NCBI GenBank assembly: GCA_016206505.1
Contig: JACQRJ010000001.1
Location: 1-45,155, forward strand
Origin: Candidatus Peregrinibacteria bacterium
Lineage (GTDB): Bacteria > Patescibacteriota > Gracilibacteria > UBA1369 > LOWO2-01-FULL-3
Direction: 5' to 3'
DNA: 45,155 nucleotides
The notes beneath the pieces were generated by a model. The model was given only the letters and a program-made list of their open reading frames with translations. It was not told the DNA's origin and did no database searches. Positions 39,185-45,155 of the stretch are shown piece by piece (positions within the stretch are counted from its first letter, which is position 1; the number at the start of each line of letters is the position of its first letter). The translations under genes were made by a program, and so were the position numbers.

Positions 39185-39784
39185 TTAAACTTTTTCTAAA
39201 AGGAAATAAGTACGTTTATCGACCGGCAGGTCTGTTGCCGATTTCAGAGTGATTTTTTGCTCGGTTTTGATATCCGGCGCACCCAGCTCTTTCAACAATC
39301 CAAAAAAGCCACCTTCGCCCATAGGAATCAGCGCTTTAGGTTCGATAGCTTCAATAACTTCCAGCGATTTTTTCGCGCTTAGATTACCGTTTGTGCCGGC
39401 ATCAATGAATAAAACATCCACATCCCCTATTTTATTGACCATTTCGCTGGTCAGCACATGTCCGAGTCCGCCAAGATGGCAGAATTTGATGCTGTCAATT
39501 TTGAAATAAAAAATTATTGTCTCCTCGCCTTTTTCACCCTTTTCTTCACTGGATTTTCCGCTTGTCCAGGCCTGAAATCCTGCAATTGCCACTTCTTTGA
39601 TTTCGTATTCTCCGGGCCAATCTATGATCCTTGAAACACCTTTGACATCTTTTGTTTCGCTTCCTGAACTGTTTAAAACGATGTCTGCTGATAAATTTTC
39701 CGCATCGGGCTGCGGATTTATAATGAGAGAAGCTTTTTTGCCTTTGAATTTAAAGCATTGGTTGCCGTGCCAGGTGATTTCCAT
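39185..39784 (-). CDS. Metallo-beta-lactamase-fold protein lacking the HxHxDH metal motif
   Basis: 199 residues. The start [24 protein letters not shown] is that of UlaG-like MBL-fold hydrolases. Where the family has a histidine-rich metal loop after the DIVL strand, this protein has [13 protein letters not shown], with no histidine. The second histidine region ([11 protein letters not shown]) and the [11 protein letters not shown] strand remain. It may bind one metal, or none and act non-catalytically. Ser/Glu-Lys-rich insert near residue 75 ([13 protein letters not shown]). Divergent from eno. Confidence 0.75.
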   Translation of the reverse strand: MEITWHGNQCFKFKGKKASLIINPQPDAENLSADIVLNSSGSETKDVKGVSRIIDWPGEYEIKEVAIAGFQAWTSGKSSEEKGEKGEETIIFYFKIDSIKFCHLGGLGHVLTSEMVNKIGDVDVLFIDAGTNGNLSAKKSLEVIEAIEPKALIPMGEGGFFGLLKELGAPDIKTEQKITLKSATDLPVDKRTYFLLEKV

Positions 39785-39827
39785 AGTAATTTCGTTAATT
39801 TGCGGGCTTGAGGATACTGGAAACGGG

Positions 39828-39856
39828 TTGCTTAATCAAGCCGCTGTAGTTAATCT
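39828..39856 (+). promoter_or_regulatory. eno operon promoter
   Basis: TTGCTT at 39828-39833, 17-bp spacer, TAATCT at 39851-39856. The predicted start near 39863 is followed at once by a 12-bp perfect palindrome, GTTAAATTTAAC (39864-39875), a possible operator. Confidence 0.5.
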
Positions 39857-39884
39857 ATGCGTTGTTAAATTTAACACTTTCAAA

Positions 39885-41195
39885 ATGGCAAAAATCATAT
39901 CTGTGCATGCGCGGGAAGTCCTGGATTCCAGGGGAAATCCCACTGTGGAAGTTGAAGTGACAACTGAAAAAGCTGTCGGGCGGGCGATTGTACCCAGCGG
40001 AGCTTCTACGGGTGTTCATGAAGCGGTGGAACTTCGTGATGGAGACAAGGCCAGATATGGCGGCAAAGGCGTTCTGAAAGCTGTAAAAAATGTTGATGAA
40101 ATTTTGGGAAAAGCGGTGATTGGCATGGATAGTGACGACCAGGAAGTTTTGGACCGCAAAATGATTGAACTTGACGGTACTGAAAATAAAGGAAATCTCG
40201 GAGCGAATGCGATTTTGGGCGTGTCGATGGCGGCAGCAAGAGCGAGTGCAAATGGGCGCGGTGAGGATTTGTATGAGTATCTGAATCCGCGGGCGAGTTT
40301 ACTGCCGCTGCCGATGATGAATATAATCAACGGAGGAGCGCATGCGGATAACGGTTTGAATATTCAGGAATTTATGATTTTGCCAGTGGGCGGGAAAAAT
40401 TTTGTCGAAGCTTTGAGAATGGGCGCGGAAATTTTCCATGTTCTAAAAAAATTGCTGAAGGAAAAAGGTTTCAATACGGGAGTGGGCGATGAAGGCGGTT
40501 TTGCGCCGAATTTAAGCGGCAATGAAGAAGCTTTGGAATTTGTGGTAAAGGCGATTGAAACTGCAGGATATAAGCCCTGGAATGACGTGATGATCGGTCT
40601 GGACAGCGCTGCGAGCGAGTTTTATGATGGGAAAAATGCCGTTTATAATATGAAAATTGATGGCAAACCTGAGCAGTTGAAAAGCGGTGATCTGACTTCA
40701 TATTATGATGTTCTGCTGCGTAAATTTCCGATTATTTCCATCGAAGATCCTTTTGCCGAAGATGATTTTGAGGGTTTTGTAAAAATGATGAAAAGTGTAG
40801 AAGGCAAAATTCAAATTGTCGGTGACGATTTATTGGTAACAAATGTAAAACGGCTTCAAAAAGCGATAGATGAGCAAGCATGCAATAGTATTTTGATTAA
40901 AGTAAATCAGATCGGGACATTATCCGAAACTTTTGCCGCAATTGAAATGGCCAAAAAAGCAAAGTGGACAACAGTGATTTCTCATCGCAGCGGCGAAACT
41001 GAAGATACAACAATAGCGGACATCGCAGTAGCAATGGAAACGGGACAGATAAAAACCGGCTCACTTTCGCGTACAGATCGCATTTGCAAATACAATCAAT
41101 TACTGCGTATTGAGGAAAAACTTGGCGATAAAGCTCGTTTCGCCGGAGGAAAAGCATTTTATAACCTGGAAGCATCCTATGCTGACCGAAATTAA
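39885..41195 (+). CDS. eno: Enolase
   Basis: 436 residues from the ATG at 39885, where [23 protein letters not shown] matches the family; the longer open frame upstream is antisense to the MBL-like gene. It interconverts 2-phosphoglycerate and phosphoenolpyruvate. Marks: PSGASTG substrate loop, [20 protein letters not shown], Mg ligands in [20 protein letters not shown] and VGDDLL, the catalytic Lys in [13 protein letters not shown], and [18 protein letters not shown]. Typical length. It overlaps nnrD by 17 nt. Confidence 0.97.
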   Translation: MAKIISVHAREVLDSRGNPTVEVEVTTEKAVGRAIVPSGASTGVHEAVELRDGDKARYGGKGVLKAVKNVDEILGKAVIGMDSDDQEVLDRKMIELDGTENKGNLGANAILGVSMAAARASANGRGEDLYEYLNPRASLLPLPMMNIINGGAHADNGLNIQEFMILPVGGKNFVEALRMGAEIFHVLKKLLKEKGFNTGVGDEGGFAPNLSGNEEALEFVVKAIETAGYKPWNDVMIGLDSAASEFYDGKNAVYNMKIDGKPEQLKSGDLTSYYDVLLRKFPIISIEDPFAEDDFEGFVKMMKSVEGKIQIVGDDLLVTNVKRLQKAIDEQACNSILIKVNQIGTLSETFAAIEMAKKAKWTTVISHRSGETEDTTIADIAVAMETGQIKTGSLSRTDRICKYNQLLRIEEKLGDKARFAGGKAFYNLEASYADRN

Positions 41196-42030
41196 AAGCA
41201 GCGCGGTGAAAAAGCTTATGCCAAAACGCCGCATAGATTCTCACAAAGGTCAAAACGGACGGGTTTTGATTGTGGGAGGAAGTAAAGACTATTATGGCGC
41301 GCCGGTTTTAGCGGCTTTGGGAGCGCTTTATTCCGGCTGTGATCTGGTTTATCTGTTTGTGCCGGAATGTAATTTTGATTGTACGCGCAGCATTTCTCCC
41401 GATTTTGTAGTGCGCAGTTACAAGGGCGATTATTTGAATATGGAAGGGGCGGATGAAGTGATTGCGTTTGGGAAAAATAAAGCTTCGAGCGTGCTTTTGG
41501 GTCCGGGTTTGACCGATAGAACTTCCGTACTTGAGGCAGTCGAAAAAATTGTTAAAAATTTGCATGTGCCGACAATTCTGGATGCCGATGCTATAGAGGT
41601 TTTGAAAAAAATCGACAAATTCCCATTACAGCAAAAAATCGCAATCACTCCGCATATGAACGAGTTTCGCAATCTCGTGGATCGCGATGTTGCGGTTGAT
41701 GAAAATGATCCTAAATCCGTAATTTTGCTGCGCTCGATCGCGATGGATCTGCATGTAAATATTTTACTGAAAGGCCACAAAGATTATGTAGTTTCCGATG
41801 AAGGCCATGTGGAGGTCAATAAAACCGGAAATCCGGGAATGACTGTCGGTGGCAGTGGTGATGTATTGGCAGGCTGTCTGGCATCTTTTGCGGCTCAGGG
41901 AGTGGATTTGTTTGATGCGGCAAAGATTGCGGCATATTCTGTAGGAAGGGCGGGAGATCTGCTTTTCAAGGAGAAGGGTTACGGTTTTTTGGCAAGCGAA
42001 ATTGCGATGAAAATTCCTTATGCAATTTGA
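41179..42030 (+). CDS. nnrD: ADP-dependent (S)-NAD(P)H-hydrate dehydratase
   Basis: 283 residues from the ATG at 41179, chosen to give the usual [17 protein letters not shown] start and a small overlap with eno. It repairs NAD(P)H hydrates. Ribokinase-like fold marks: [59 protein letters not shown] and the signature [19 protein letters not shown]. The epimerase half (NnrE) is not fused here. It overlaps pgeF by 11 nt; the eno-nnrD-pgeF order is one translationally coupled operon. Confidence 0.92.
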   Translation: MLTEIKSSAVKKLMPKRRIDSHKGQNGRVLIVGGSKDYYGAPVLAALGALYSGCDLVYLFVPECNFDCTRSISPDFVVRSYKGDYLNMEGADEVIAFGKNKASSVLLGPGLTDRTSVLEAVEKIVKNLHVPTILDADAIEVLKKIDKFPLQQKIAITPHMNEFRNLVDRDVAVDENDPKSVILLRSIAMDLHVNILLKGHKDYVVSDEGHVEVNKTGNPGMTVGGSGDVLAGCLASFAAQGVDLFDAAKIAAYSVGRAGDLLFKEKGYGFLASEIAMKIPYAI

Positions 42031-42757
42031 GATTTTTAAAAAGTACGATTTTGCGATGCGGCACGCATTTTCCGACAGGACTGGCGGAGTTAGCAGCGGT
42101 CCTTATTCGAGTTTAAACTTAGGTTTTGAGATAGGTGATAGCGAAGAAAATGTTAAAGAAAATTATCGGCGATTTTTAAAACCGACCGGAATTTCTTTGA
42201 ATCGGTTATGTACTTCCAAACAGGTTCATGGAGACAAAATTTTTGTTGTTCGCGGGGATTTTGATTTTGAAGAAACTTTATCTGGATATGATGCTTTGAT
42301 TACCGCTGAAAAAGATTTTCCCCTGTTGGTGCGCTTTGCCGATTGCCAGGGAGTTTTGATGTTTGATCCGGTGAAGCATGTTATCGCCGCTGTACATTGC
42401 GGCTGGAGAGGCAATGTTTTGGACATTCTCGGAAAAACGGTTTTGGAAATGGAGATTGATTTTGATTGCAATCATGCAGATTTACTTGTCGGCATTTCCC
42501 CTTCACTTGGCCCATGTTGCGCAAAATTTACCGATCCGCTGAGTGAGTTGCCGGAATTTATGCAGCAATATGTCGATGGCAAAAGCTGCGTTGATCTATG
42601 GCAATGCAGTCTGGATCAATTGAAAAATGCAGGCGTTTTGGAAAAAAATATCGAAATTGTCAAAATCTGTACCTGCTGCAACAAAGATCGATTTTTCTCT
42701 CACAGAAGGGACAAAGGCGTGACCGGACGCATGGCGGCGGTGATTGAGTTGCTGTAA
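42020..42757 (+). CDS. pgeF: Peptidoglycan editing factor / laccase-domain protein (PgeF, YfiH)
   Basis: 245 residues. Family marks: HAFSDRTGGVSSGPYSSLNLG near the start, SKQVHGDKI, RFADCQGVLMFDP, AAVHCGWRG and ISPSLGPCC; the His-Cys-His set (in QVHG, ADCQ, AVHC) is the zinc site. The ending CTCCNKDRFFSHRRDKGVTGRMAAVIEL is also typical. Members act as polyphenol oxidases or purine nucleoside enzymes, and E. coli YfiH removes misincorporated L-Ser from muropeptide precursors. The substrate cannot be told here. Confidence 0.92.
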   Translation: MQFEIFKKYDFAMRHAFSDRTGGVSSGPYSSLNLGFEIGDSEENVKENYRRFLKPTGISLNRLCTSKQVHGDKIFVVRGDFDFEETLSGYDALITAEKDFPLLVRFADCQGVLMFDPVKHVIAAVHCGWRGNVLDILGKTVLEMEIDFDCNHADLLVGISPSLGPCCAKFTDPLSELPEFMQQYVDGKSCVDLWQCSLDQLKNAGVLEKNIEIVKICTCCNKDRFFSHRRDKGVTGRMAAVIELL

Positions 42758-42762
42758 TATGA

Positions 42763-43014
42763 TTATTTGGCAATGGATTTTTCAAGAGTATCACCGGTGA
42801 TACTTTTTTGTTCCTGTTTTTTCACTATTTCAATTAAGTTGCAAGTTATTCTCACAAAAAGCCGTATCCAGTAAATTATAAGCCACCAAAACAAAATTGC
42901 CAGTAATGTATTGCCTGCAATATCATGCTCAAAGCCCAATTCAGTGAAAAACTGAACTGGAATTTCCAATAAAATCATTAACATCAACAAAATATATGCA
43001 TCTATGATATTCAT
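42763..43014 (-). CDS. Small membrane protein with repeat-derived C-terminus
   Basis: 83 residues, two hydrophobic helices (about 4-24 and 38-60), unknown function. The C-terminal tail KKQEQKSITGDTLEKSIAK is coded by a family A palindrome (42784-42807). Convergent with pgeF, 5 nt between stops. The 100 nt to the HNH gene upstream shows nothing distinctive. Confidence 0.55.
   Translation of the reverse strand: MNIIDAYILLMLMILLEIPVQFFTELGFEHDIAGNTLLAILFWWLIIYWIRLFVRITCNLIEIVKKQEQKSITGDTLEKSIAK
42784..42807. repeat. Family A palindromic element in the small membrane protein gene
   Basis: Core TCACCGGTGA at 42791-42800 with flanks extending pairing to a 24-bp near-perfect palindrome (one G-U). 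Minus-strand translation S-I-T-G-D-T. Confidence 0.85.
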
Positions 43015-43114
43015 AAACGACAGTTGAATTTTGAAAATATGGTTTTCATAGCAATTATCACAATATCAAAGCATTGGTCATTCCAACAAGAAAATATCGA
43101 ATGCGCAAAATTCT

Positions 43115-44110
43115 TCAGTGCTGCAGTGCCCTGCTTCTGCATTTGCGATACAGAAGATCAGCTTTTGCGAGGATGGGATTTATATTTCCATTTTTGCCGC
43201 TATTTGGCGAATCCAAAATTGTTCCGACATTCAGCCGCCACTTCTCCTGCGGCTCTTTTTCATTGGAGATCAGGCCATTGTGGGCAAATTCGTGATGAAT
43301 TTTGCAAAATGGGACGATAGAATCATGACTTTTGCTTTCGCTATAGCGGTCAATGTGATGGATCACCTGATACGGATTGTTGCAATTCGGATATGAACAT
43401 TTGCCGTTTGTTTCGGCTATGACCTGGCGTTTTCGTGCGACTTTTATATGGCGCGGCTCATTTGGCGGCGAATTATTTGCAAAAGTATCACCGGTGACGT
43501 TTTCTTGCATTTTCACAGGCACTTTTTTCTGCGCAAATTCCTTCTCCACCTTTTCTTTCAGCATCGCCTTCAAAAACTCCTTGTCGCTCATGTTTTTGCC
43601 CAATTTTTCCTTCAATTTCATGAACAGAAAAGTAGCTTCTTCATCGAGTTCGATTTTTGCCCTGCGGGCGACGGCTTTGCAAAACGGTTGCGCCGCCAAC
43701 TCCAACTGCTCACCGCTCAGCAAAACACCCATTTCCCCCGCCCTCACTTCCTTCGACAAAGTCTGCACCGCGCCCTTGCTCATATTTGAAATAGTATCGG
43801 CAAAAAACTGATCGGTTTCGGGAGTCACAACTTTCGCCAACATCGCGACCTTGTGCACGCCGATTTCCCGAATCGCCGCTTTCAAACAAGGCTTATCATG
43901 CAGATTTTCCTCCAGTCTCAGCCTTTTTATCACTGTTGTTTTGGCGATGTCACCGAATTTTCCCGCGTATTCCACAATCGAACCGGCATATTTTTGATAA
44001 ATTCCGCTGCGATATATTTCCGGCAAAATCAAAAGCATTTCATTTTTCAATTTATGACGATATGAACCCAGTCTGACAAATTCCCGATGCAATTTTTCCG
44101 CTTCAATCAT
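43115..44110 (-). CDS. HNH endonuclease-domain protein
   Basis: 331 residues. The N-terminal 200 residues are helical and resemble the DUF222-type region that precedes HNH domains in many mobile or repeat-associated nucleases. The C-terminal HNH domain is visible: NGKCSYPNCNNPYQVIHHIDRYS with two CxxC-like Cys, the HHID core, then FCKIHHEFAHNG, completing the zinc-bound beta-beta-alpha-metal fold. The linker between the two parts (KMQENVTGDTFANN) is coded by a family A palindrome. It is possibly involved in mobility of linked sequences, but that is speculation. No inverted repeats or transposase accompany it. Confidence 0.8.
   Translation of the reverse strand: MIEAEKLHREFVRLGSYRHKLKNEMLLILPEIYRSGIYQKYAGSIVEYAGKFGDIAKTTVIKRLRLEENLHDKPCLKAAIREIGVHKVAMLAKVVTPETDQFFADTISNMSKGAVQTLSKEVRAGEMGVLLSGEQLELAAQPFCKAVARRAKIELDEEATFLFMKLKEKLGKNMSDKEFLKAMLKEKVEKEFAQKKVPVKMQENVTGDTFANNSPPNEPRHIKVARKRQVIAETNGKCSYPNCNNPYQVIHHIDRYSESKSHDSIVPFCKIHHEFAHNGLISNEKEPQEKWRLNVGTILDSPNSGKNGNINPILAKADLLYRKCRSRALQH
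43478..43509. repeat. Family A palindromic element in the HNH gene linker
   Basis: Core TCACCGGTGA at 43488-43497, with TGCA at both outer ends. Minus-strand translation N-V-T-G-D-T-F-A, in frame. Confidence 0.85.
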
Positions 44111-44541
44111 GGCATGTTTTGTTAAGGGATTTTCCGTGTTTTTATTCTGACAAATCCACGCTCGAAAACAAGCAAAAAACGGCTCGCAAATGCTATTTCA
44201 ACACATTTTTATTTGAAAATTTAGTACGCCCAATGCAAGCCTTCAAAAAGCCGCAAAATCGAGTTCGCATTTCGTGCCAAAAACTCGTCAAGTCGAAGTT
44301 TCGGGGAAGGGGGATGATGTATGAGGCGGCGAAAATTGCTGTAAAAATAGTATTTCCGGAACAGATCTGAGGCGGGTTGGAAGGCGAATGATGGATGGTG
44401 TGGTAGGAAGTTTGGCTGCAAAAGTCCTAGAAATCCGCTGGAAGCTTGATAACATCTTGGTGTTTTTGTTCGGTACAAGTTTGGCACTCTTGTAAAAAGT
44501 TTCACCGGTGACACTTTTGCGTTTAGGCAGCAGTTTGCGGC
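44111..44541. other. 431-bp stretch without a credible gene
   Basis: Open frames at 44221-44514 and 44288-44575 (minus) have shadow-like composition and no start signal. The only distinct structure is a family A palindrome near 44494-44518. The rest, AT-rich towards the HNH start, shows nothing I can name. It may contain remnants of decayed genes. Confidence 0.5.
44494..44518. repeat. Family A palindromic element, intergenic copy
   Basis: Core TCACCGGTGA at 44502-44511, stem extended by AAAAG/CTTTT. It lies about 25 nt past the stop of the glycosyltransferase gene and could work as its terminator. Confidence 0.8.
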
Positions 44542-45155
44542 TCAGGGCGCATACGAAGATTTTGACCGGAACCATTTTCCCATTTCACGCGCATTGATTC
44601 GCTTGTTTTTCATGATGATTTTGCGCTTTTTGAGGATTTGTGGCAGTTGTTTGAAATAAGCAAAATATGCTTTGAATAAATATGGCTCGTGCAAAAGCAC
44701 ATAAAAAGGCCGGAAGATTTTTTTGAGCATTATCGGGAAAAAATCGATCAAAAATCCGGCGGGAAGCTCGTTTTTGCGTTCCATCAGAAGCTGATTTTTG
44801 AAAGAATAATGTTTCTGAAAACGGCTTAGATTTTTGCGATTTTTGAAAATTTCGCCAATCGTGAAGCGTTTATAAATGCCGGTACCGCGCCCGTGATAGG
44901 CGATGGCCTTGGGATAATAGAGAGATTTCCAGCCGTAAAGTAAAAAGCGCCAGGAAATATCCACATCCTCCTTGTACATAAAAAAATCATCATCCAGATA
45001 TTCGCCCATTATTTTCACATCTTCCAAAGCTTCTTTGCGATAAAGCGGGCAAGCCCCGGAAATGCCGAAAATAAAGCGTTCTTTTTCAAACTGGCCACAA
45101 TCCCTCATTCCCTGCCCGTCGTCGGCGATACGGCGGTTTTTGTAAGCTGCGAGAC
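44542..45155 (-). CDS. Family 2 glycosyltransferase, C-terminal part (cut by window edge)
   Basis: The frame is open to the window edge: codons upstream of the ATG at 45108 read through LAAYKNRRIADDGQG, so the gene starts outside. Marks of rhamnosyltransferase-like GT2 enzymes: FGISGACPLYRKEALEDV, then DDDFFMYKEDVDISWRFLLYGWKSLYYPKAIAYHGRG, with the ED-x-D-x3-R acceptor-site motif. The C-terminus is basic with amphipathic or membrane-associating stretches (LIDFFPIMLKKIFRPFYVLL). It probably transfers sugar to a surface polysaccharide or lipid-linked oligosaccharide; donor and acceptor are unknown. Confidence 0.88.
   Translation of the reverse strand, partial: LAAYKNRRIADDGQGMRDCGQFEKERFIFGISGACPLYRKEALEDVKIMGEYLDDDFFMYKEDVDISWRFLLYGWKSLYYPKAIAYHGRGTGIYKRFTIGEIFKNRKNLSRFQKHYSFKNQLLMERKNELPAGFLIDFFPIMLKKIFRPFYVLLHEPYLFKAYFAYFKQLPQILKKRKIIMKNKRINAREMGKWFRSKSSYAP

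Noticed and set aside
12156-43497. The V-T-G-D-T-F peptide as the N-terminus of inteins
   Set aside because: Intein starts look somewhat similar (C-x-x-x-D-T), but here no Cys or Ser junction, splicing domain or C-terminal HN is present and the DNA itself is palindromic.
43115-44110. HNH protein as a homing endonuclease responsible for family A spread
   Set aside because: Tempting because three copies lie nearby, but the copies are not at a common target site and nothing in the sequence links the nuclease to the palindrome.
44221-44575. Two overlapping minus-strand frames of 95-97 codons near the right end
   Set aside because: Both lack start signals, are Pro/Ser/Arg-rich like shadows and overlap the end of the glycosyltransferase gene.

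Overview
The window reads as chromosome of a Patescibacteria (CPR) bacterium, perhaps Peregrinibacteria-like. This is inferred from gene content: an alanyl-tRNA synthetase that stops after its editing domain, a DUF4012/DUF3352 pair, paralogous cysteine-rich zinc-ribbon proteins, tightly overlapping genes, and start codons that mostly lack a Shine-Dalgarno but often have a -10-like hexamer 6-7 nt upstream. UGA behaves as a stop (lemA, the AbrB/RelE toxin and others), so this is not a UGA=Gly lineage such as Gracilibacteria or Absconditabacteria. DNA is AT-rich, with local GC-rich islands in Pro-rich linkers and in one gene's 3' end.

Layout. 1-1.4 kb: restriction-modification pair, a NotI-family nuclease followed by a D12-class adenine methylase cut by the window edge. 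1.5-6.1 kb: cell-envelope genes (membrane protein, lspA, ftsW, murG, lemA, a CDP-alcohol phosphatidyltransferase). 6.1-10.1 kb: AAA/DUF4143 ATPase behind a repeated operator, a BaiN-type flavoprotein carrying an inserted palindromic element, and an unknown gene whose 3' end resembles a diversity-generating-retroelement variable region. 10.1-13.6 kb: SOS/mutagenesis block with lexA (two operators around its own promoter), an AbrB/RelE toxin-antitoxin pair and dinB. 14.1-19.1 kb: four tandem cysteine-rich proteins; a fifth, frameshifted relative lies at 25.8-27.3 kb. 19.1-20.3 kb: cupredoxin, VKOR and DoxX operon. 20.3-25.8 kb: mutS, a lipoprotein, mutL. 25.8-31.1 kb: DUF3352, DUF4012 and the broken cysteine-rich gene. 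31.1-34.4 kb: alaS and convergent miaB. 34.5-38.2 kb: a small helical protein and an 1145-residue modular protein. 38.2-39.2 kb: structured intergenic DNA, tRNA-Arg(CCT) and a Phd/RelE pair. 39.2-42.8 kb: MBL-like protein, then eno-nnrD-pgeF. 42.8-45.2 kb: small membrane protein, HNH protein and an edge-truncated glycosyltransferase.

The most unusual theme is a set of short palindromic elements that enter protein-coding genes in frame. Family A has the core TCACCGGTGA (six exact copies; about 0.04 expected by chance) and is always read as x-T-G-D/E in coding DNA. Family B is a 10-bp hairpin with GAAA/TTTC ends and compensatory base changes between copies. Family C is a 130-bp near-complete hairpin ending TTA(A/G)GGACATGCTGAA. 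dinB carries A and B side by side in an insertion next to its catalytic loop, baiN carries C, and the large modular protein appears to take its stop codon from a C end. This resembles Rickettsia palindromic elements in behaviour but not in sequence.
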